Below, piece by piece: positions 29,376-39,638 of a DNA stretch of 64,000 bases. Each line of letters opens with the position of its first letter. The stretch's first letter is position 1. The translations under genes and the position numbers were made by a program. This DNA comes from Mycoplasmoides alvi ATCC 29626 (lineage in GTDB: Bacteria > Bacillota_I > Bacilli_A > Mycoplasmatales > Mycoplasmoidaceae): assembly GCF_000701785.1 (NCBI RefSeq), contig NZ_JNJU01000001.1, positions 186,001 through 250,000 of the forward strand, given 5' to 3'. Below the pieces are notes generated by a model, which was not told the origin of the DNA, searched no databases, and saw only the letters and a list, made by a program, of their open reading frames with translations.

Positions 29376-31283
29376 TTATTTTTTAAACTTCATTATTTTT
29401 TCATAAAATAATTGGTTTTTTTTATTTATTTCTTTTATATTTTTTAAATGATTGTTAAAAAGTTGCTGATCATTCAAATACAAAAAAATATTTTTTAAAT
29501 AATCTTTTGTTAACATAAACAAATTAATTGTTTGGTACAAGCGAATAATTTCTTTTTTTAAATCATCGTAATTGTAGATTGAAATTTGATTTTCATATTT
29601 AATGTTTTTAACTATTTTAAAATATAAAGATGATGCATCTTCAGAAGTATCATCATTTTTTACATCTTCTGCTAATTTTAAAAATGAATTAAAAGTTATT
29701 TTTTCATTAAGTTTGTAATAGTTAGTTAATCGTAAACAAAGTTTTTGAAAATAATTATGAGTATTTTTTATATTTGTTAAGTTATTAAAATCAATTAAAG
29801 CATCTTTATGATAATAAAACAAAACAATTAAATAAGTTTCAATGTTTAAAATGGATTCATAGTATTCAATACAATTTTTTTTGATTTTTATTATTAATTC
29901 ATTTGTAATATTTTTTTTATTCGTTTTATTTTCATAATTATCTTGATAATAATTTGAATTAATTGCAGATTTAATTATTAATTTATCAAATGTTTCTTTT
30001 AAATTGCTAGTTGATAAATTAAATTTGTTAGATATAAGACTAATATATCTATCTCATAAAATTGGATTAGAAAATGTTTTTATTTCTTTAAAAATTTTTT
30101 CAACACTATAAATTATTTCATTGTTAGAAAAATTATTAGATAGTTTGTTTTTTTCCAAATTAATTAAATATTCAAAGTAATCAATTTTTAAATCGATAAT
30201 ATTTTTTTGATTTAATTCATTTTTATTTACTAGCTCATCAATATCTTTTGAACTATTATCTGGATATTTAAACAAAGAAACATTTATTCCATGTGATATT
30301 AATTTTTTTGCACATGAAATTGATGCTTCAATTCCTGGTTTATCATTATCTAATGCAATAATAACTTCTTTTATTTCTTTTATTTTTTTTATCAATTTTA
30401 TATGATGATCACTTAGATTTAGTCCCATTAAAGCAACAGCATTGTTTATTCCAATAGAGTGAAGAGCAATGACATCCATATATCCTTCACACACATATAT
30501 AGAATTAAGATTGTTTATTTTATTAATTTTGTTGTAGTTGTACAAAATTTCATCTTTTTTAAAAATTTTTGTTGTTTCAGTATTTTTATATTTTGGAATA
30601 TTTATATCATCAATTACGGACCTACCAGAAAATGCCACTATGTTATCATATTCATCATATATAGGGAATATAATTCTATTTATAAAAAAATTTGTTTTTT
30701 CTTTATCTTTTACAGCTAAACCTATATTTTTTAAATCAGTCATGTTAATATTAAAACCTAAATTATTAGATTCTAATAAAGCATCACACAAATCACTATT
30801 TTTGTCTAAAGCACAACCGATGGAAAAATATTCAATAAGTTCTTTTTTAAATTTTCGTTTTTTTAAATAATTATTTATTTCTACAGCATTTATGTTTGCT
30901 AAACTCAATTGAAAAAATTTTAAAGCTAAATTGTTAATTTGGTAATATTTTTGATTCTCTTCACTATAACTATTATTTTTTTTAAAAAAAATTAAATTTT
31001 CATCATTGATACCAACTAATTCACAAACTTCAATTAGTGCTTTATCATATGAAATATTTTTATAAAGTTGAATGAAATTAAAAACATCACCTTTTGTGTT
31101 ACATGAAAAGCAATTAAATAACTTTTTAAAAGGAGAAATTGAAAGTGAAGGTCTAGTATCGGAATGAAATGGGCATATTGCTCAAAAGTTATTTCCTTTT
31201 TTTTGTAAATTTAAATATTGTCCAATTACTTGAACAATATCAATTTTTTTTTTTAATTCATTAACAATATTGTTTCTTTCCAT
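29376..31283 (-). CDS. dnaG: DNA primase
   Basis: This 635-residue primase makes RNA primers at the fork. The zinc-binding domain has CPFHSD and CFSCNTKGD (about residues 38-64). The TOPRIM core has YVCEGYMDVIALHS and IIALDNDKPGIEAS. Upstream are FSGRSVID and KYKNTETTKIFKK typical of the catalytic domain. The C-terminal 200 residues form the helicase-binding part and are poorly conserved. A TGA Trp is in NFWAICPF. The start overlaps nothing but lies directly against the stop of glyS. Confidence 0.96.
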
Positions 31284-32687
31284 TTAACTATTTGTTTCTA
31301 ATTTATTTTTTAAAAAGGTAATTAAATTATCAATACCAATTTGTTCTTGTTTCATAGTATCTCTATGTCTAATTGTAATTAATTGTTTTTTTTCAGTATC
31401 AAAATCTATTGTTACACAAAAAGGAGTCCCGATCGCATCCATTCTTCTATATCTTTTTCCAATACTGCCACTTTTATCAAAAAAAGCAAAAAAACCATTT
31501 TTTAATAATTTTAAATAAATATTTTCAGCAAAAGAATCTAGTTTTTTTACTAAAGGAAAAACTGCAACTGTATATGGCGATAAGCAAAAAGGAATTTTAA
31601 GCACTTCTCGTTTATCATCATCACTATTATTATTGCTATTGTTATTTATGTCTTCAATAGAATATGAATTACAAATTAATGCATATAAAAGGCGCTCAAT
31701 TCCAACGGATGGTTCAATTACATCTGGAATAAATTGATCATTAGATAAAGGATCTTGATATTTAAGATTTTTTTTAGATAAATTTTCATGAGCATTTAAG
31801 TCATATGTTCCTCTATGAGCCAATCCTCACAGTTCTCCAAAACCATGTGGAAAATTAAATTCAAAATCAATTGTTTTCTTAGAATAATGTGATAATTGAT
31901 CCTTATTATGGTTGTAAATACGTAAATTTTCTTTTTTAATTTTTAAAATTTCAGTTAAGAATAAATATATTTTATTTTTAAAAAATTCAAAATCATTTAA
32001 AGCATTTGTTTGAGTTGTAAAATATTCGATTTCCATTTGTTCAAATTCTCGGGTCCTAAATATAAAATTACCTGGAGTTATTTCATTTCTAAAAACTTTA
32101 CCAATTTGACCAACACCAAAAGGTATTTTCATTCTTTGAGTACGCAAGATATTTTTAAAATTTATAAAAATTCCTTGTGCAGTTTCTGGTCGTAAATACA
32201 AAGTATTTAAACTATCCTCAGTAACACCTTGAAAAGTTTTAAACATTAAATTAAACTTACGAACATTTGTTCAATCTTTTTTTTTGCAAATAGGGCAATG
32301 GATGCCATTTTCTAAAACAATCTTATCGAGTAAATCATTATTTAAATTTTCACTTATTATTATTTTTTTTTGCTCTTCACAAAGTTTATCTACTCTAAAT
32401 CTATTTTTACAATTTTTACAATCAATTAAAGGATCTGAAAAATTATCTAAATGACCCGATGCTTTTCATACATTAGCATTTAAAATTATTGAACTATCTA
32501 AGAATGTCATGTTAGGTTCACTAAAAACAAAGTGTTTTATAAGTAGTTGCTTTAAATTATTTTTTAAGATGGCACCAAGTGGTCCATAATCTCAAGCATT
32601 TGACAATCCATTATAAATTTCTGAATTTTGATAAACAAATCCATGTTTTTTTAAATAGTTAACAATAGTTTCTTGATTTTTTTCCAT
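31284..32687 (-). CDS. glyS: Glycyl-tRNA synthetase (dimeric type)
   Basis: This 467-residue class II synthetase is of the eukaryote/archaea-like alpha2 type used by mollicutes. It shows the opening [32 protein letters not shown] and CPICKKKDW as zinc knuckles, motif 2 [21 protein letters not shown] and a motif 3 region [13 protein letters not shown]. The anticodon-binding domain includes [14 protein letters not shown] low-complexity [11 protein letters not shown] insertion lies near 345-358. Its stop is one base before the dnaG start, so the two are co-transcribed. Confidence 0.95.
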
Positions 32688-32740
32688 ATGAATGTGTCTT
32701 TAAATTAAATGTAAAAATAATATGAATATTGTAAATAATT

Positions 32741-33454
32741 TTATTTAACTTTATTTAAGCACTTAAAAGAAATGCCTAATAAATCTAAAATAATTTTTTG
32801 TAAAAAAAATATAAGGTCAATAGCAATTTCAATTGTTATTTTTGTATTTATCTCAGATTTATTTATTAATTTAAAAAGCAAATCTAAGATCTCATTATTT
32901 TTAAAAATATTTTTTTCTTGATGAGTGTAAATGCAATTACCACAAAATCATAAATATGTTTTTAATTGAATAAAATTTACATTTTTAGAATAACATAATG
33001 AACAATTTGTTTTACTAATCATTAAATTATTTGTATTTATTATGTAAATGAGTATATAGATAATAATTGTAATATCTTTGTATTTAAAACTTTTTAAAAT
33101 ATTAATAATGTTTTTGTAAAACAAAAATACTTTTTTGTCTCTAAAAGTAATTAAATTTAAATATTCATTTATTAAGTGAAAACTTAAATAATCATGTATT
33201 TTTCATGGAATAGGTAAAATTGTTGATGTTTTTTTTAATCGACCAATTTTGTTTTTTGTTCGAGACGGAAAGTATTCATTTTCATTAAAGTTTCCAACAA
33301 CTAAATGACGCCCATTTTTTGATTCTATTTTTCTAGATCCAAATGAAATTAGTGAATATTTATCTCCTTTTTCATCCAAGATAGTTATAATTTGATCAAA
33401 TACATCATAATTAATTAAATTTATGACAAAGCCTTTAGATATTATTTTTGCCAT
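32741..33454 (-). CDS. recO: DNA repair protein RecO
   Basis: This 237-residue protein works with RecR to load RecA. The N-terminal OB fold has GFVINLINYDVFDQIITIL and YSLISFGSRKIESKNG (the family GARK-S motif). The C-terminal part keeps four cysteines, CSLC and CGNC, that form a zinc knuckle. The middle is highly diverged, hydrophobic and rich in Ile. Its ATG overlaps the last 13 bases of era. The era-recO-glyS-dnaG order is a classical Firmicute arrangement, which supports the call. Confidence 0.85.
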
Positions 33455-34338
33455 TTTTTATAACCAAAACTTTTTAATAAATAATCATCATTACGCCAAT
33501 TTTTTCTTACTTTACAAAATAATTTCAAGTTAATTTTGCAATCATAAATGTTACTTATAGATTTTCGAGAACATATACCTATTTCTTTTATTTTAGAACC
33601 ACATTTACCTATTATTATTTTTTTTTGACTTTCTTTTTCAACTATTATTGCACAATGAATATGAAAAATATTTGCTATGTTATCATATTTTTTTTGCTCA
33701 ATTATTACAGATGATGAATGCGGAATTTCCTGAGATGTATGTTTGATAATTTGCTCTCTAATGAATTCTGTTATTAATAAGTCATCATTTCAATCATCAT
33801 GAATTGATTCAATAAATATCGAATCTTCGCTATCAGAATTTATTTCATAAATTTTATTTACTAAAATTGAAATGTCATCATAAAGTAAATTAAGATAAAA
33901 TTCATCAGTAATTTCTTTTAATGAATTGTAAAAAAATTTTTTTAATTCACTAAATTCATTTTGATTTTTTATTAAATCAATTTTGCTATATACTATTAAA
34001 TTTTTTTTATCATTAAATTTATTTAAAAAATTACATATTTCTTTTATGTGTGGATTAATTTTTTGGCTCGAATCAACAACTAAAATATTAGTTTTAGATC
34101 TTTTAATTGATTCAAACATTTCATTAATTAAAAAATAATCTAATTTTGTTTTTGGTTTTAAAATGCCTGGTGTATCTCATATTATTAACTTATTATTAAA
34201 AACATTTGGTATAGCGTTTCTTGTTGTTTGTACCATTGGAGAAACTATAGATACTTTTTTTAAAAATATACGGTTTATTAAAGTAGATTTTCCAGCATTT
34301 GTACAACCAATTATTGAAATTTCATTATTTGTAGACAT
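33442..34338 (-). CDS. era: GTPase Era
   Basis: This 298-residue GTPase acts in 16S rRNA 3' end maturation and 30S assembly. G1 is GCTNAGKSTL (about 11-20), G2 lies in SPMVQTTRN, G3 in WDTPG and G4 in VYSKIDLIK. G4 is SKID rather than the usual NKxD. The C-terminal KH domain (with IIIGKCGSKIKEIGICSRKSI) binds the anti-Shine-Dalgarno region of 16S rRNA. ybeY, the partner in rRNA maturation, lies two genes upstream. Trp are mainly TGA. Confidence 0.95.
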
Positions 34339-34352
34339 ATTATTAATTTATT

Positions 34353-34757
34353 TTAATTTGTAACTTGAAAATATGAAATAATTTTTGGTATCAAAATCAA
34401 TAAACCTATAATTATGGCAGTTATAGACATTACTAATGTTGCAGCTGCTGAAATATCTTTAATTTTTTTAGAATTAATATTAAATTTGAATGATACTAAA
34501 TCAACCAAATTTTCGATAGCTGTATTTACCAATTCTAATGAAATTATTATTCCAATGATTAAAACAATAATAACTCATTCTATGATAGTCATCTTTTTAT
34601 ATAAAATTCCAGAAATTACTAAAACTATTATTGATATAACTAAGTGAACAACTAATGAAATTTCTTCTTTTACTGCAAAAAATAAACCTTGAAATGCATA
34701 ACTAAATTTAAATTTAGTATTTTTTTTTAACTCATTTTTTAAGTGATTATTTTTCAT
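34353..34757 (-). CDS. dgkA: DgkA-type diacylglycerol/undecaprenol kinase
   Basis: This 134-residue protein has three membrane helices. The family signature is SLELVNTAIENLVDLVS (about residues 73-89), with catalytic Glu. The N-terminal amphipathic segment FSYAFQGLFFAVKEEIS precedes helix 1. Without a cell wall the substrate is more likely diacylglycerol or another lipid alcohol than undecaprenol. The start overlaps the end of ybeY by 11 bp. The order ybeY-dgkA-era is conserved in Firmicutes. Confidence 0.92.
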
Positions 34758-35232
34758 ATTTCTTATACTTATTTAAAACATTTTTATTAATTTTATTTTG
34801 AATTTTAAGGGTTAAATACTCTAGTGTATTTGATTTTTCATGATCAAAATCTAAAAGATGCATAACTCCATGAATATACATTCTAGATAATTCACTTAAA
34901 AAAGTTACATTATATTTTATTGCATTTATTTTAATTTGTTCAGGACATAAATAAATTTCACCTAACAAAGGAGTTATAAAATTTGCTTCATAATTTGAAA
35001 TATTTTTTTTTGTTTCTAAAAATGAAATTGTAATAACATCTGCTATGTAATTTTTATTTCTTGTTTTTTTGTTTAAAGTAAGCATTTTTTTTGAATCTAA
35101 AAAAATAATTTCATAAAAAAAATTTAAAGTTATATTAAATAATTTTGAAAATTCTTTATCAATGATATTAGATAATAAACTTATATTAATATTATTTATT
35201 TTTGTTTTTAAATTATTTATTCTTTTTAACAT
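34747..35232 (-). CDS. ybeY: Endoribonuclease YbeY
   Basis: This 161-residue metalloenzyme functions in 16S rRNA 3' end maturation. The zinc motif H-x3-H-x5-H is seen in HGVMHLLDFDHE (about residues 118-129). The upstream strand LLGEIYLCPEQI corresponds to the family LGDI segment. The N-terminal part is less conserved than in Firmicutes, but the motif and position upstream of dgkA-era are convincing. It corresponds to MG388. It follows the small membrane gene by 4 bp. Confidence 0.93.
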   Translation of the reverse strand: MLKRINNLKTKINNINISLLSNIIDKEFSKLFNITLNFFYEIIFLDSKKMLTLNKKTRNKNYIADVITISFLETKKNISNYEANFITPLLGEIYLCPEQIKINAIKYNVTFLSELSRMYIHGVMHLLDFDHEKSNTLEYLTLKIQNKINKNVLNKYKKYEK

Positions 35233-35236
35233 AAAA

Positions 35237-35605
35237 TTAAAACCCTAAATAATGTTCAGCAATTGATTCTGACCTAATGAATAATAGTACTTCATGTCAA
35301 CCAACATTATATGCACAATCTTTATTGTTTTGTAAAAAAATTAAGTTTTCTATAGATTGAACAAAATTATTTTTAACATAAAATCTTGTAGATTCTTTTG
35401 TTTTTTGATCAATTAAATCAAAATATTGATATGATTTTATCTCATTGTAAATATCATTATTTTCAATAACTAAAAATGTTTCTTTATCAGTTATAAATAG
35501 TTTACAAGGATTATTTATTTTAATTTTTACACAAAAAATAACTACAATGAGAATTATAAAAATTATTAAAATTGATGTTAAAATTGCAATTATTTTTGAT
35601 TTCAT
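35237..35605 (-). CDS. Small membrane protein next to the C39 exporter, MG389-type
   Basis: This 122-residue protein has one N-terminal membrane helix (IIAILTSILIIFIILIVVIF within residues 4-24). An outside domain of about 95 residues follows, with two Cys and YFDLIDQ, ESTRFYVKN and HEVLLFIRSESIAEHYLG. It lies directly behind the exporter gene with no gap, so it is likely an accessory subunit. It may be a minimal stand-in for the membrane-fusion partner of Gram-positive peptide exporters. There is no lipobox. The function is inferred from position alone. Confidence 0.65.
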
Positions 35606-37597
35606 TTATCTTACCTCTACTATTTTATTGGCAAGTTTTATTAAGTTAGGATCATGTTCTGCGAATATAACAAAATTGTCTTCTACTAATGGTTTAATTA
35701 GACAATTAAAAACAGACTCTTTTAGTGAATAATTTATTGCTGATAGTGTTTCATCTAACAAAATTAATTTATTTTTTTCTTTTTGCAACATGATTAATCT
35801 AGCAATTTGAATTTGTCCTGAACTATAATTTGTGGGACTAGTTTCAAAAAAATTAATTTTATTCAAGATAGAATATATTTTTTCATCAAAAGAATGATTT
35901 TGAACAAATTGAAAAATTTTTTCAGAAATTAATAAACTATTACTTATGTTATTTCCATTAATATAAATTACATTTTTAGCAAACCACTCATTATTAATTT
36001 CATCAATTGAGTAATCATTTATTTTAATTTCACCTGATTTCATCTTAAATCTGCAAGTAAGTGATTTAAGAAGAGAAGATTTTCCAGAACCATTTTTGCC
36101 AGTTAAAACTGTTAAATTATCTAGATTACAACTTCAATTTTGGAATATTTCTTTAATTCCATCTGTTAAATTAATGTTTTTAAAACTTACTTTAGTTATT
36201 TTATCAATTTTATTAATTGCTTTTTCATGTTCTGTAATGTTAAAATAGCCATTAATTTTTTTATATGAAGAAATAAAGGAATTATATGAGAAACCAAATT
36301 TTATGAGTGTATCAACATTAGATATTAGTAATGCCTGAATTGTTGAAATATAAATTAATTTGGATAAATCAAAATTTTTTTCAGAAATTATTAAACTTAT
36401 TCCTAATGAAATAATTAAAATTGAAAAAATAAATTTAACAAATTCAAAAATTTTATCAATAATTGAAGTTTCTATTGAAATGTTATAATTAAGTTTTGAA
36501 TTTTCATTTAAATTTTTTTTTATTGATTTAACTATTTCTTCATATTCATTAAAAAAATTTTCATATAAAAGTAAATTGGAAAATTTTGATAAATAATCAT
36601 TATGTTTTTGTAAATTATTTATTGATTTAAACAAATAACTTTTATTTAAATAAAATTGAATAATAACAAAAATAAAAATTGCAATTATTTGTATAATGCT
36701 AATTATTAAAAAAAATACATGTGTTGAAATTAAAATTCCTAGTGTAACTATAGATAAAATCAATGATGTAATAAAATTTGTTATTTTTATTAAACAAAAA
36801 TTTATAAGATTTGTAATATGGCTATCAAGTTCGAATAATGTTCCATATGGCTTTTTTTCATAAAAATTAAAGGTATGTTTATTTAATAGTTTAAAAAGTT
36901 GTAATCAAATGTTTTTATAAATTATTTTTGAATTATGTCCTTGAATTAAATTTATACCAAAATCAGTAAATAATTCAGCTAGTTTTATCATAAGAAAAGG
37001 ACTAATAATAGCTATTAAATTAGATAATGTTCCATAACCAATAGTGGCATCAATTATTAATTTTGAAAATTGTGCGCCAATTAAACTTAAAATTACTACA
37101 AATAATTCAAAAAATAAGCAAACAATTAAGATTTTTCAAGAAATAAAATTAAATAAATTTATTTTTTTATTTTTAGTAATTTTATTTAAATCAAATTTAA
37201 TAGATTCAACAGTACAAATAAGATTTGCAAATTCTTTTTTAAATTCAGCTTCATTTAATTCATATTTTCCCTTGCTAGAATCAACAATTAAAAACAAATT
37301 CTTTTTCTTTTTTCTAAATATAATGTAATGAAATCCATTTAAACGTTTCACTAATCCAATATGTCATTTTGATGAAATGTCTTCAAGTTCTTTAAATTCA
37401 CATTCATAACTTTCAATTTGCAATCCATATTTTAAACCCAATTCTTCTAAATCATATAAATTCATACCAAAATTTGAAATTATTGCATTGTTAATTATGT
37501 CTGATCGATCCAATGATAAATCATTAATTTCATTTGCTAGCATTGCTATAACACAAGCGCCGCATTCATTTTCCTTTTCTTGGTATATGACTTCCAT
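35606..37597 (-). CDS. ABC exporter with N-terminal C39 peptidase domain
   Basis: This 663-residue bacteriocin-type exporter is MG390-like. The peptidase domain is intact: catalytic Cys in YQEKENECGACVIAML (about residues 5-20), His in GFHYIIF and Asp in LIVDSSKGKYEL. Six membrane segments follow (about 150-430). The ATPase has Walker A GKNGSGKSSLL, signature NYSSGQIQIARL, Walker B LILLDETLSAINYS and H-loop FAEHDPN. I chose ATG 37597 with AGGTG ahead of it; a GTG at 37606 is possible. It should remove a double-glycine leader from an exported peptide. No such peptide gene is visible nearby. Confidence 0.92.
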
Positions 37598-37661
37598 TTT
37601 TTTCACCTATATAAATAAGTTCAAAAAAATGAAAAAAAATACAAAAAAATTTATTTTCTTG

Positions 37662-37695
37662 AAAAAAAATACACCCAACTTTTAAAAATGGGTGC
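37662..37695 (-). terminator. Rho-independent terminator of the rpsU operon
   Basis: On the minus strand GCACCCA pairs with TGGGTGT across a T/A-rich loop and is followed by ATTTTTTTT. It lies about 25 bases after the rpsU stop and separates rpsU from the C39 exporter operon downstream. Confidence 0.85.
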
Positions 37696-37702
37696 ATAAC
37701 AC

Positions 37703-37716
37703 TATATATATATATA
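37703..37716. repeat. (TA)7 dinucleotide repeat after rpsU
   Basis: Seven TA units lie directly against the rpsU stop codon and just before the terminator stem. It is noncoding; length variation would not affect a protein. Confidence 0.85.
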
Positions 37717-37905
37717 TTATTTTCTAGTTCTTCTCATTTTTTTTTGCAAACGTTTTTGAACTAGTTTTTGCTTTTCTCTTTTTCTCAATCCTGGACGAAG
37801 ATGATATTCATGGCGCAAAGCATCTCGTTTAGTTTCACTAGTTATTCGCTTAAATTTTCTTAAAGCTCCTTCAAGATCTCCATCCACAACTTTAACTTTT
37901 GGCAT
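37717..37905 (-). CDS. rpsU: 30S ribosomal protein S21
   Basis: This is a 62-residue basic ribosomal protein. The sequence starts MPKVKVVDGDLEGALRKF and contains RITSETKRDALRHEYHL, typical of bS21, then an Arg/Lys-rich tail. The start is the ATG at 37905, fixed by an extraordinary Shine-Dalgarno sequence at 37911-37924. An upstream GTG lies within that site and is not the start. bS21 sits beside the anti-Shine-Dalgarno in the 30S subunit, so this leader suggests feedback control. It is the second gene after the 450-residue coiled-coil protein. Confidence 0.96.
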   Translation of the reverse strand: MPKVKVVDGDLEGALRKFKRITSETKRDALRHEYHLRPGLRKREKQKLVQKRLQKKMRRTRK

Positions 37906-37910
37906 TAAAA

Positions 37911-37924
37911 TCACCTCCTTTCTA
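37911..37924 (-). promoter_or_regulatory. Full-length Shine-Dalgarno sequence of rpsU
   Basis: The minus strand reads TAGAAAGGAGGTGA, 5 bases before the ATG. Its complement, TCACCTCCTTTCTA, is the usual 3' end of mollicute 16S rRNA, so 14 of 14 bases can pair. Other starts in the window show only 4-6 pairs, or none. Confidence 0.9.
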
Positions 37925-37932
37925 AGTAAAAA

Positions 37933-39285
37933 TTATTTTAAATAATTTTCATTTTCCATAAGAATTGTTCTAGTTAATTCTTCTTTTTGTTTTTTTAATA
38001 GTTCATATTTACGTTCTTCTTCTTGTTTTATTCGATTTGTTTTGTACAACTCTTGTCTAATTAATTCATTATCATTTTTAATACTATCTATTTGGTCGTT
38101 AATATTTTTTTCAATTTTTAACAAATTAGTCAAGTAATTTGATCTATCTATTTCAGAAGGTGAATTGTCTACAATTTTTGTTTCAATTAAATCAATATTG
38201 TTAATTTTCATTTCTGAATCATTATTTAATTCATTTAAATTATTATCTTCAGAAACATTTTTTGTTGCATTGTTAGATATGCTTTCAGGAATTTTAAAAA
38301 AATTAATGTCATCTGTTATTTTTTGAGTTTCTTCTTGAATTGTAATTAAATTATCTTCATTTTTACTTGATTCATTATTAGTAATAATTGTGCTTTCATA
38401 ATCTAATTTATTTGATATATTATTTTCATTTTTAATTTCATTATTAATATTATGAATTGTGTCATTATTTAAATCTTTTTCATCTTCAATTGATGAAAAA
38501 TTATTTGTTAATGCACTAAATTTAATTGTTGGTTGAAAAATACTAAGATCATCAATTCCTTTATTCAAATGTTTTAATTCAGCAATATTTGACACATTAA
38601 TTGCTTTACTAGGGGTTTCAATTGTAAAATTCATTTGCCTAGTTGCTGAATTTCTTTTTTTAATTTTTAGATCATTTAATCGTTTTTTTGCATCGCGAAT
38701 CATTTCGAAAATTTCATCACGTGTGTATTTAGTATCTTGAGGATCTGGTCTGCCAGCTTTAAAAGGAATCCCAACATACGTTTTCATTCATTCTCTTTTT
38801 GTTTGTTTTTGTCTTTTAGCTTGTTTTCATGATTTTTTTAAACGTTTTTTGCCTTCTCTTGTTTCAGGGTTTAAAAAATCAATTAGCATTCTTGTTCTCA
38901 GATTGTCACCATTAACCATTAATTCTAAGATTTTTTCATCAAATTCAATCATTGGAACTAATTTATCTGACTCATTAGGATTCTTTTTTATTAATCCTTT
39001 TTCTTCTAAAATTTCATTACGAAATCTTTTGAAATCTTCTTCACATTCTTTTCCATAGTTGTTTATAAAACCTTTAATATCAAATTCACCATAACGGATT
39101 TTGCATTTTTTTATATACTCAGGTCATGAAAAGTCTTCATTGTGGTGATTTTTATAACCTTCTAAAAACAATTCCCATTTTGATTTATTTTTTAACAAAG
39201 CTTCACTAGTTAAACTCATGCTTTGTTCAATATTTTTATGATTTTTGATATTCTTGTTTTTATAATCCATTTTATTATTAACCAT
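37933..39285 (-). CDS. Hypothetical charged protein upstream of rpsU
   Basis: This is a 450-residue soluble protein of unknown function. The N-terminal 240 residues are basic and Lys-rich, with conserved-looking segments such as WPEYIKKCKIRYGEFDIKGF (near 52-71), PETREGKKRLKKSW and MKTYVGIPFKAGRPDPQD. The middle (about 270-390) is a disordered Asn/Asp/Ile stretch. The last 60 residues form a coiled coil (ELIRQELYKTNRIKQEEE and similar). The first ATG is 39285; a TTG at 39309 is possible. It is co-transcribed with rpsU, 27 bases away. Internal Trp are TGA. Confidence 0.75.
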
Positions 39286-39638
39286 TGCAACAAAATTTAA
39301 TAATGACAAACAACAAAAGCAAATTTATTATAGTGGCATTATAATATATATAATGTAAAAACAAAAAATTTTTATAGTTTTAGATTTTAACTTATTTGAA
39401 ATAAAACTAAAAATGTTTTCTAATTTTTTATATACATTAAAACATATTTTGCATAAGTTAATTGACTTATTATCCAAGATCCATTGATAAAAAACAAAAA
39501 ATTTATTAAATATTAATTTAATAGAAAAAAAATGTTATTTTGCTCTTGATTATTGATGCTAAATTTCATTAAAATTAATTGCAAATTGCCTTCTTTGAGC
39601 ATTTGTGAAAATTTAAAGCTAAATTTGGAGTTGTATTT
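39286..39638. promoter_or_regulatory. 353-bp divergent intergenic region with promoter elements
   Basis: No gene is visible. The minus strand carries two TATAAT sequences (39327-39332 and 39338-39343), suitable as -10 elements for the rpsU operon. The plus strand has one at 39340-39345. The rest is A/T homopolymer tracts (including poly-A near 39361-39370, 39490-39500 and 39526-39533). The plus-strand gene starts with TTGGAG at about 39626-39631. Confidence 0.5.

Noticed and set aside
37607-37716. Bacteriocin-like peptide gene beside the C39 exporter
   Set aside because: The short gap holds only the rpsU terminator, T-rich tracts and a TA repeat; no open frame with a GG leader is present.
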